Below are positions 1 through 5,380 of a DNA stretch of 7,022 bases, one piece after another (position 1 is the first letter of the stretch; every line of letters begins with the position of its first letter). Both the position numbers and the translations under genes were made by a program. Source of the DNA: Candidatus Omnitrophota bacterium. GTDB taxonomy: Bacteria; Omnitrophota; Omnitrophia; Omnitrophales; Aquincolibacteriaceae. The notes beneath the pieces are model-generated. The model ran no database searches. It worked only from the letters and a program-made list of their open reading frames with translations, and was not told where the DNA came from. The stretch is taken from NCBI GenBank assembly GCA_023819025.1, contig JAMWDC010000109.1, positions 1 to 7,022 on the forward strand, written 5' to 3'.

Positions 1-2
1 TT

Positions 3-281
3 GCCGCCATTGGTTACATTTTCATTTTGAGCTTTGTTCCCCTTCTGCTTAAAAAAGGAAATAAATTTGCCCAGTTTCACGGAAAGCAGGCACTGGTCTT
101 GTGCATTCTGGAGACGGGCGCCTGCATTTTGAAAGCGGTTCCGGCATTGGGCGACCTCGTATTTACGGTAGCCTTTGTTGTTTTCGGGATCCTCTCCCTG
201 ATTGGCATTGTGAAAGTGCTCATGGGAGAATACTGGGAGATGCCGATCATTTACGAGATTGCCAACCGAATCACGCTCTAG
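3..281 (+). CDS. C-terminal part of a small DUF4870-like membrane protein (5' end outside window)
   Basis: The reading frame is open from the first bases of the window to a TAG at 279-281, giving about 92 residues, so the true start lies upstream; the TTG at 27 is internal and is not a convincing start. The visible protein opens with a hydrophobic stretch (YIFILSFVPLLL), then a short basic/polar turn (KKGNKFAQFHGKQALVL), then two more hydrophobic stretches around LGDLVFTVAFVVFGILSLIGIV. The pattern 'hydrophobic helix, LLLKK, aromatic-x-x-FH-x-KQ-ALVL, helices' is what I know from DUF4870/Tic20-like small integral membrane proteins, whose function is unknown. It would sit in the inner membrane. 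The family name rests on motif memory only. Confidence 0.6.
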   Translation, partial: AAIGYIFILSFVPLLLKKGNKFAQFHGKQALVLCILETGACILKAVPALGDLVFTVAFVVFGILSLIGIVKVLMGEYWEMPIIYEIANRITL

Positions 282-441
282 GTAACACTCTAGCCGACAT
301 TTTTTCATTTCGTAGATTATTCTTGTTCTTCGGGATTGTTGCCGAAATGATCCAGGGCGAAGGCCTTCAAGAAGGGAGTAAATTTTTTCTAGCGGTGCGG
401 TAAGAACCCGCCGTTGGAGAGAAAGAGAGACTGATTCAGCC

Positions 442-2337
442 ATGTTATTGCGTCCTAAAAAAACCCAAGGTGAAGAGAAAAATTGGTCGATCATTTTGAA
501 TCCCCTCCGCAACGAAATCGATAAAAGGCGCGTTGCCCGAAAGATATCTGAGGCCTTTTCACTGTCCATGGAGGAGACCCTCGATTTAGTCTCCAATACC
601 CCCATCATCCTCCTGGATAATCTTTCACGCGGCGATGCGATTAAGCTCAAAGAGTATTTTCAGGCGAACGGTGCTGAGATTATGCTCACCAGCGATATCT
701 ACATGAAACGGAAATGCTACCGGACAGTTTGGCCCCAACCGCCTAATTTGTCATTTTTAGAATCTTCGGAAACTCCAAAATCATCCAGCGCTGGAGATGA
801 GCATCAGGAACTGGGGGTGGATGAAGCGCTTCGTGAAATCCATACCCTTGGTGATACGTCAACGGATCATACCCCGTCTGGGGTGTCGACACCGGCATTT
901 TCGGCTGAAGAGCGCGCCCGGCTTGTCGAACAGGTGGAACACTGGCGCCGGGAATATGTGGTCCAGCAGGGAGAGATTGCACGGCTTCGGGGTGAGATTG
1001 AAAAATTACAGACCGACCGTGCAACTTTGAATCAGTCCCGGGCGGACACGGGGGAACTGATACAAAAGCGCGACAAGAGAATTGAAGAGTTACAAACCCT
1101 TTTGGCGAACGCGGAAGAGAAGTATGAAGGACTCAAGGAAGAGTACCGCGAAGCAAGGACTGTTTTGGAGGAGCGTTTGGCCCGCTCGGGTGATGAGGTT
1201 GAGCGCTTGAAGCAAGAGAACACTCAATTAAACGAAAAGGTTCAACGCTTGGATCAAATCCGGGAGGATTTTGAACGCGCCCTTCACAAACAGGAAGAAA
1301 AATATCAAAGGCTTGAAAAGGAATATCAGACCGTACATAGCCTTTTGGATGAGAAGGTCTCCCGGCCGAACGCGGAGGTTGAGCAATGGAAGCAGAAGGC
1401 TCAGGAGTTGGCTTCAGCCGTCCGTGATTTTGAAAAAAACAAAGAGGCTATGGAACAGAGAATCGGTGAGCAGGCCTCTCAAATCGCGAGTTGGCGTAAG
1501 AAATATGAAGACCTTGTCCGCGAACAGGAGCTCCTTCGATCCTCCTCTCAGGAGATGAAATGGGACAAGGCCCAGGCCGAAGAGCGGATCCAGGGACTTG
1601 AAAAAGACTGTAAGAATTTAGAGGCCGAATTACAGGTTAAAATGGCCGAAATCCGGGATTGGTCTGCGAAATATCTTGAAATTGAGAGGAGGAATCAGAG
1701 TCTTGAGGCCGCATCAACAGAAGAAAAGTTATTCCGGGTGGAGAGTGAGAAACGGATTAAGGAGCTCGAGAAGAATCAGCAGGTCTTGACGCAGGAGCTC
1801 GAGGCCCGGAGTCGTGAAGTGAAACAGTCTCGGCTGCAGATGATCGAGCTTGAGAAAAACCTTAACGAAATTCGGCAGTCCTATGAGGAACGAGAAAAGT
1901 CTTTGCAGGACAAACTTACGCAGATGGAGTTACGCGAACGAGAATTAGAAAACGCCCGCCGGCAGATCCGGGAGATGACCCAGCAGATTGAACAGCGCGA
2001 GACCGTACAAAAGAGGACGCAGTTGGTCAATCAGTTGGCCGAGAAGGAGGACCGATTAAAGCGGTTAGTCAAGGATCAGGAAAGAATCGAGTCGCTCATC
2101 CGGGAGCAGGAAGAGGCCATGCGGAGGATTCTGTCGGAACAAGAAAGTTTGGAAAAGGAAATCATCGAGTGCAAACAAGCGGAACGGCATCTCCTTGAGC
2201 AGATGAAAAAAGAGCGAGCCCTGCGGCCCAAATCCTTAAGGGACGGAAACGGGTCTGCACGTGTTAGCTTGGAGCAAGAAAACGGAACCTTTCAGATATC
2301 CCCCCAGTCCTCCAAGAATCTTACGGAAACTCCATGA
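442..2337 (+). CDS. Protein with L7/L12 C-terminal-like N-domain and long coiled coil
   Basis: The product is 631 aa. Residues 14-85 (IILNPLRNEIDKRRVARKIS, EETLDLVSNTP, AIKLKEYFQANGAEIML) resemble the ribosomal protein L7/L12 C-terminal fold: a basic helix, a helix with the spacing of 'KEAKDLVE', then a helix ending in GAE plus a strand. Residues 100-152 are a Pro/Ser/Thr-rich linker. Residues about 155-592 are almost uninterrupted charged heptads (Glu, Lys, Arg, Gln, Leu), so a long coiled coil; the C-terminal 40 residues are polar and probably disordered. There is no signal peptide or membrane segment, so it is probably cytoplasmic. A 60-residue duplication lies at 225-344, and W-x3-Y motifs recur at 168, 351 and 407. 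The start ATG is preceded only by a loose purine run. The stop overlaps the next start (ATGA, 2334-2337). There are no Walker motifs, so it is not an SMC/Rad50 ATPase. Its function is unknown; a scaffold or a ribosome/RNAP-associated role is speculation. Confidence 0.88.
   Translation: MLLRPKKTQGEEKNWSIILNPLRNEIDKRRVARKISEAFSLSMEETLDLVSNTPIILLDNLSRGDAIKLKEYFQANGAEIMLTSDIYMKRKCYRTVWPQPPNLSFLESSETPKSSSAGDEHQELGVDEALREIHTLGDTSTDHTPSGVSTPAFSAEERARLVEQVEHWRREYVVQQGEIARLRGEIEKLQTDRATLNQSRADTGELIQKRDKRIEELQTLLANAEEKYEGLKEEYREARTVLEERLARSGDEVERLKQENTQLNEKVQRLDQIREDFERALHKQEEKYQRLEKEYQTVHSLLDEKVSRPNAEVEQWKQKAQELASAVRDFEKNKEAMEQRIGEQASQIASWRKKYEDLVREQELLRSSSQEMKWDKAQAEERIQGLEKDCKNLEAELQVKMAEIRDWSAKYLEIERRNQSLEAASTEEKLFRVESEKRIKELEKNQQVLTQELEARSREVKQSRLQMIELEKNLNEIRQSYEEREKSLQDKLTQMELRERELENARRQIREMTQQIEQRETVQKRTQLVNQLAEKEDRLKRLVKDQERIESLIREQEEAMRRILSEQESLEKEIIECKQAERHLLEQMKKERALRPKSLRDGNGSARVSLEQENGTFQISPQSSKNLTETP
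1114..1473 (+). repeat. Internal 2 x 60-residue tandem duplication in the coiled-coil gene
   Basis: Residues 225-284 and 285-344 align without gaps. Both units begin EEKY, carry Leu at unit position 7, EY at 10-11, EVE at 28-30, KQ at 33-34, Leu at 39, Val at 43 and Glu at 51 and 54, and end in Gln. By hand I count about 20 identities in 60. The unit length of 60 is not a multiple of 7, so it is not simply heptad periodicity. The DNA copies are diverged, which suggests an old duplication. Confidence 0.6.
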
Positions 2338-2738
2338 TTGAACTTGTGTTGAACAAGATCAAGGTCGACGAAAGTCGTAATGAACAGGTCATTGTTTTGC
2401 GTGAAAAGGACGGAATCCGTTACTTGCCGGTGGTAATCGGTTTGGCCGAAGTCAACGCTATCAAACTGAAGCTGAGTGGGATCAAACCTCCCCGCCCATT
2501 GACTCACGATTTATTTATTCAGACCATTACGCAGTTAGGGGCGAAGCTGGAAAAGGTACTCATTGATAAATTACAAAACAATACCTTTTACGCAAAAATT
2601 TACCTCAGACGCAACGGAGACGGTGAAGTCATTGTTGATGCCCGCCCTTCGGATAGCGTCGCCCTCGCGTTACGGGCCGATGCCCCCATTTACGTGGTCG
2701 AAGAGGTGATGGGTGCGGCAGGGATCTCAGAAGTTTGA
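2334..2738 (+). CDS. Bifunctional nuclease family protein (DUF151/BFN domain)
   Basis: The 134-aa product fills the usual single BFN domain. Recognisable family signatures are LPVVIG-x-x-E-x-x-AI (31-43), the block GIKPPRPLTHDL (49-60), the strand-rich TFYAKIYL (84-91) and DARPSDSVALALR (102-114), followed by APIYV. The domain is named after a plant protein reported to have RNase and DNase activity. In bacteria the biochemical role is mostly undefined, so nuclease activity here is family inference only. There is no signal peptide or TM, so it should be cytosolic. The ATG lies inside the stop of the upstream coiled-coil gene (ATGA) with no strong Shine-Dalgarno of its own, which implies translational coupling and co-expression. 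A gap with hairpins follows its stop codon. Confidence 0.92.
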   Translation: MIELVLNKIKVDESRNEQVIVLREKDGIRYLPVVIGLAEVNAIKLKLSGIKPPRPLTHDLFIQTITQLGAKLEKVLIDKLQNNTFYAKIYLRRNGDGEVIVDARPSDSVALALRADAPIYVVEEVMGAAGISEV

Positions 2739-2740
2739 AA

Positions 2741-2788
2741 CCCATTTGGAAGTTGGCAAGTGGGTACGGCCGTGAGAAAGACTTGCCA
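2741..2788 (+). other. Two mutually exclusive short stem-loops directly after the DUF151 stop
   Basis: Starting two bases after the TGA, CCCATTTG (2741-2748) can pair with CAAGTGGG (2757-2764; 8 bp with one G-U, 8-nt loop). The second strand of that stem overlaps TGGCAAGT (2754-2761), which is perfectly complementary to ACTTGCCA (2781-2788; 8 bp, 19-nt loop). Only one can form at a time. Neither is followed by a U tract, so a simple intrinsic terminator is not supported. They could protect the transcript 3' end or be chance. Confidence 0.4.
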
Positions 2789-2811
2789 TTTGCATGGATG
2801 CAGTAGGTGGT

Positions 2812-2876
2812 AGGGGCGGTTCGTGTTCCACAATATGCTGGCGACTTGCCGGGATATTGTGGTCGGAACCGCCCCT
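2812..2876. repeat. 65-nt imperfect palindrome (REP/MITE-like hairpin)
   Basis: The outer arms AGGGGCGGTTC (2812-2822) and GAACCGCCCCT (2866-2876) are perfectly complementary over 11 bp. Inside, CCACAATAT (2828-2836) pairs with ATATTGTGG (2854-2862) over 9 bp, and CTGGC (2838-2842) pairs with GCCGG (2848-2852) with one G-U, around a GACTT loop. The arms are separated by a 5/3-nt internal loop and one mismatch. GTAGGGGCGG-type ends are familiar from dispersed palindromic repeats in environmental bacterial genomes. No T run follows, so it is not a canonical terminator. It lies between the DUF151 gene and trxB, 28 nt before the trxB start. Confidence 0.7.
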
Positions 2877-2904
2877 CTGGCTGTGAGGAGAGATTTTCGG
2901 GTTG

Positions 2905-3828
2905 ATGGAACGAAAATATGATGTGGCCATTATCGGATCCGGCGGTGCGGGACTGACGGCAGCGATTTATAGTTCGCGCGCTCGACTTGGAACTGTGCTT
3001 TTTGAAAAACTCATGTCAGGCGGTCAAATCGCCCTGACGGATATCGTCGAAAATTATCCGGGCTTTCCCGAGGGAATTACAGGCGCTGAAATATCCAAGC
3101 GGATGGAAGACCAGGCCAAACGGTACGGAACAACCTTGGTTTATGAAGAGGTAAAATCCTTGGTCCCTCGAGGTAAGGATTTCGAGATCGTTACCGCCAA
3201 TGCGACCTATAAATCTCGAGCACTCATCTTTACAGCCGGCGCCTCCTTTCGTACCCTTGGGGTTTCGGGAGAGAAGGAACTAACCGGACGCGGTGTTTCT
3301 TATTGTGCTACCTGTGACGGTGCCTTTTTTAAGGATAAGGACGTGATCGTGGTCGGTGGAGGGGATTCGGCTCTCCAGGAAGGGCTGTTTCTGACCCGTT
3401 TTGTCACCCGTTTGTCGATCGTTCATCGGCGTGATCAACTACGCGCAGGTCCTCTTTTACAGCAACGCGCCAAACAAAATCCGAAGATTCATTACATCTG
3501 GGATACCGTGGTGGAAAAAATTTACGGAGACAAAAAGGTAGAAGGCGTCAACTTGCGGAATGTCAAGACCGGAAAGGTTCAGGATTTTAAAACCGACGGC
3601 GTTTTTGTCTTTATTGGACATGAACCGAACTCGGCGCTCTTGAAGGGTCTTGTGAATTTGGATGAAAAAGGATATGTCAAAACAGACCCATTTTTAAGAA
3701 CGTCCGTTCCGGGGATCTTTGCGGCTGGGGAAATCCGCGCCGGCGCCACGCGACAATTGGTAGCCGCATGCGGTGAAGGCTGTGAAGCGGCAATGGCGGC
3801 ACAGGCTTATCTTGATGCTTTGAAGTAA
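2905..3828 (+). CDS. trxB: Thioredoxin reductase (NADPH), low-molecular-weight type
   Basis: This FAD flavoenzyme transfers electrons from NADPH to thioredoxin in the cytoplasm. At 307 aa it has the normal length. Visible in order: the N-terminal FAD Rossmann motif GSGGAG (11-16; usually GxGPAG), SGGQI (38-42) and ENYPGFP (49-55), the redox disulfide CATC (134-137), the second Rossmann motif GGGDSA (151-156), HRRDQLR (174-180), which matches the NADPH-selective HRRxxxR pattern, and the C-terminal FAD segment GEIRAGATRQ (275-284). In that last motif the classical Gly-Asp is Gly-Glu. I place the start at ATG 2905, preceded by AGGAG at 2886-2890 (14-nt gap); the TTG at 2902 would add one residue. 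No thioredoxin gene is visible nearby. Confidence 0.96.
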   Translation: MERKYDVAIIGSGGAGLTAAIYSSRARLGTVLFEKLMSGGQIALTDIVENYPGFPEGITGAEISKRMEDQAKRYGTTLVYEEVKSLVPRGKDFEIVTANATYKSRALIFTAGASFRTLGVSGEKELTGRGVSYCATCDGAFFKDKDVIVVGGGDSALQEGLFLTRFVTRLSIVHRRDQLRAGPLLQQRAKQNPKIHYIWDTVVEKIYGDKKVEGVNLRNVKTGKVQDFKTDGVFVFIGHEPNSALLKGLVNLDEKGYVKTDPFLRTSVPGIFAAGEIRAGATRQLVAACGEGCEAAMAAQAYLDALK

Positions 3829-3890
3829 TGACGCTTGTTGTTCTTGGATTTGGTGCTATCGGCCAAACGGATTCGGTCCAGCTGCAATGT

Positions 3891-3928
3891 GGCATGAGAA
3901 GGGTTATTTACTTTGCCCTTTTTATGCC
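3891..3928 (+). terminator. Possible trxB terminator: 13-bp stem-loop
   Basis: Positions 3891-3903 (GGCATGAGAAGGG) pair along their full length with 3916-3928 (CCCTTTTTATGCC), with two G-U pairs and a 12-nt loop. The stem starts 63 nt after the trxB stop. The top five pairs (AAGGG/CCCTT) run directly into five T (3919-3923), so a shorter hairpin plus U tract would look like an intrinsic terminator, although a weak one. The full stem could instead be a processed or protective 3' structure. Confidence 0.5.
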
Positions 3929-4013
3929 CCAAAATAAAAATGAGTTGTTCCAGTTCCTTCCCCTGTTTTCTGAAGGGGGGCAGGACAGTTGGGTATCAAA
4001 AACCCCACTTTCT

Positions 4014-4042
4014 CCCTCCCCTTTCATAAATCAAGGGGAGGG
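4014..4042. repeat. Perfect 10-bp inverted repeat, CCCTCCCCTT / AAGGGGAGGG
   Basis: The arms at 4014-4023 and 4033-4042 are exact reverse complements around a 9-nt loop (TCATAAATC). C-rich/G-rich palindromes of this kind occur as dispersed intergenic repeats in many environmental genomes and commonly give spurious short reading frames. No T tract follows on the + strand. Confidence 0.6.
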
Positions 4043-4125
4043 TAACCGGAGCAACGCACTAAAACTTAGTCTGGGTCCGCAGGATAGAACCAGCAAAGCG
4101 GAGATAAAAGGATCTTAGATATCTC

Positions 4126-4132
4126 AAGGAGG
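4126..4132 (+). promoter_or_regulatory. Strong ribosome binding site AAGGAGG
   Basis: This near-perfect anti-16S match ends 8 nt before ATG 4141. It fixes the start of the 105-aa unknown gene and is the strongest Shine-Dalgarno in the window, which supports that gene being real and well translated. Confidence 0.85.
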
Positions 4133-4140
4133 AACGGAGT

Positions 4141-4458
4141 ATGGATTTTGAGAATGATTTTGAAAAAAATATGAAGCAACTGGTCAAACTCTTAAGGAAA
4201 ATTATGGCCCATCAATTTCCTGACGTTCCACCGGCGAAGCAGAAATCCTATTTCGAGGATTCGGCCACTCAATTCAACCTTTTCATTCTTAATTTTTTGC
4301 CCCTTCTGCCGGAAGATTTCGATGAACTGGAGGAGTATCTCGGCGATGCCCTCTTGGAAAAGGAAGATTGGGGACACAAAGAAGGTTCCTCCGATTTAAA
4401 AAACCAGTTAAGTCGCTCCGATTTAGAATTCCTCCGCAGGCACGGCATCCGTTTTTAG
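4141..4458 (+). CDS. Small conserved-looking protein of unknown function (105 aa)
   Basis: I do not recognise a family. The protein is acidic and apparently soluble. An amphipathic N-terminal helix (FEKNMKQLVKLLRKIMAHQFP, roughly residues 6-26) is followed by a Pro-containing turn (DVPPAKQ), a hydrophobic helix (FNLFILNFLPLLP, about 46-58), an acidic helix (EDFDELEEYLGDALLEKED) and a polar C-terminal tail ending LRRHGIRF. There is no signal peptide, Cys or metal-binding motif. The start is secured by AAGGAGG 8 nt upstream. The DUF547 gene begins 34 nt after its stop, so the two may be co-transcribed. Coding is supported by the ribosome binding site and by amino-acid composition. Any function would be a guess. 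Confidence 0.75.
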   Translation: MDFENDFEKNMKQLVKLLRKIMAHQFPDVPPAKQKSYFEDSATQFNLFILNFLPLLPEDFDELEEYLGDALLEKEDWGHKEGSSDLKNQLSRSDLEFLRRHGIRF

Positions 4459-4492
4459 TTCGATTAAAAATTACAAGGGGTAATCCGGAGAG

Positions 4493-5380
4493 ATGAGAAA
4501 AGTTATCTTTTGCACGCTTGACTCTATGAGCTCCAGCTTCCACAGATGGATCCATCCTGCCGTTTTGGTCCTTGCCCTGGTTTTTTATGCCGTGCGGACA
4601 CCCCAGGCAAGCGCCTTAGAACAGCCTTTTGATCACTCGGCTTGGAGTCAATTTTTGGAAACATTTGTCAATGACCTCGGCGAAGTGGATTACGAGGCCG
4701 TTCGGAAGGATCGCGGGCCCTTCGATCGATATCTGAAACAGCTTTCCCAGATCAATAATAAGGAATTTGAAACGAGTTGGCCGCGTGAAGAACGTATGGC
4801 GGTGTTGATCAACGCCTATCATGCGGGCATCATTCAGGCGGTTGTGGATTCCTATCCGATTCGAAGTATCCAAGATATTCCTGGCATTTGGAATATCGAG
4901 TTTATCAGAATCGGCACAGATTTTTTTAGTTTGAATAGAATTCGAAGGAATGACCTCGTCAATGTTTTTCGTGACGAGAAAATTCATATGGCTTTGTCGT
5001 GCGGAGCCAAGGGCGGCCCCAAGCTCCGCCGCGAGGCATATACGGGCGCCCGGGTGGAAGGCCAACTTTTTCTCGCAGCCCGGGACTTTGTCAACGATCC
5101 CCTTCGAAACCGAATCATCCCTGGAAATAAAAATCTTGAGCTCTCGCCTATATTCAAGTGGTACGGGATGGATTTCGTCCTGGATTTCGGGTCGTATCAA
5201 TATGATGGTGAAGGACGCCAAAACTTTTCCAAAATCGAAATGTCGGTCTTGTCCTTTCTGGTTCATTACCTGGACGATTCTGAAAAAATTAGTTACCTGA
5301 AACAGTCAAAATATAAAATCACATATCTTCCCTTTGATTGGAGTCTCAACGACTGGAAACGCTCGAAAGCGAACGAATGA
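4493..5380 (+). CDS. Secreted DUF547 domain protein
   Basis: The product is 295 aa. A signal peptide is visible: hydrophobic core AVLVLALVFYAV (23-34) and a likely signal-peptidase I site after ASA (39-41), so it should be exported to the periplasm or beyond. The DUF547 signatures are GEVDYEAV (63-70), INAYHAGIIQAVVDSYPIRSI (106-126), FSLNRIR (145-151), IHMALSCGAKGGPKLR (164-179), AYTGARVEGQL (182-192) and the C-terminal YLPFDWSLND (278-287). Family function is not established. The usual C-x3-SCP core is C-x3-GGP here, so the second Cys is missing. The first ATG has AAGGGG 12 nt upstream; Met12 (4526) would give a shorter and more typical signal peptide but has no ribosome binding site. The stop overlaps the nitrilase start (ATGA). 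Confidence 0.88.
   Translation: MRKVIFCTLDSMSSSFHRWIHPAVLVLALVFYAVRTPQASALEQPFDHSAWSQFLETFVNDLGEVDYEAVRKDRGPFDRYLKQLSQINNKEFETSWPREERMAVLINAYHAGIIQAVVDSYPIRSIQDIPGIWNIEFIRIGTDFFSLNRIRRNDLVNVFRDEKIHMALSCGAKGGPKLRREAYTGARVEGQLFLAARDFVNDPLRNRIIPGNKNLELSPIFKWYGMDFVLDFGSYQYDGEGRQNFSKIEMSVLSFLVHYLDDSEKISYLKQSKYKITYLPFDWSLNDWKRSKANE

Larger units (their letters stand above)
3829..4140. other. 312-nt gap between trxB and the next gene, probably non-coding
   Basis: It holds a 13-bp hairpin (3891-3928), a 10-bp perfect inverted repeat (4014-4042), C/G-rich runs (for example six G at 3975-3980) and the Shine-Dalgarno of the following gene. An open frame from 3828 crosses both inverted repeats. After its first dozen residues its translation is low-complexity and unlike a folded protein, so I do not call it a gene. 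No convincing -35/-10 pair was found, although the gene at 4141 presumably needs a promoter here unless it is read through from trxB. Confidence 0.6.

Noticed and set aside
101..403. 100-residue + frame overlapping the DUF4870-like gene
   Set aside because: It is out of frame with the membrane protein and its translation is compositionally odd (His/Arg/Cys-rich). No ribosome binding site.
282..441. Possible terminator or promoter between the first two genes
   Set aside because: There is a T6 run (300-305), a CATTTCG/CGAAATG pair with a 30-nt loop (306-312/343-349) and a GAAGGCCTTC palindrome (359-368). No stem is followed by a T tract and no -35/-10 pair with good spacing was found.
743..1024. 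93-residue - strand frame inside the coiled-coil gene
   Set aside because: It is a shadow of the linker-encoding region, with no motif.
442..2337. SMC/Rad50-type chromosome segregation ATPase
   Set aside because: Long coiled coils often draw this label, but there is no Walker A at the N-terminus and no signature or Walker B at the C-terminus.
3828..4118. 96-residue frame starting at the ATG that overlaps the trxB stop (TAATG), with an initial GFGAIG that resembles a Rossmann motif
   Set aside because: After the first dozen residues the translation is low-complexity. The frame crosses a 13-bp hairpin and a perfect inverted repeat, has no family resemblance, and its 'SPSPFINQGEG' part comes from the palindrome. 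The coupling-like start is probably chance.
4616..5266. 216-residue frame on the - strand
   Set aside because: It is fully antisense to the DUF547 gene, which has clear family motifs. The - strand translation shows no recognisable domain and there is no ribosome binding site.
5338..5376. Upstream TTG start for the nitrilase
   Set aside because: It would add 13 polar residues not seen in the family. The ATG at 5377 overlaps the previous stop in a standard coupling arrangement.
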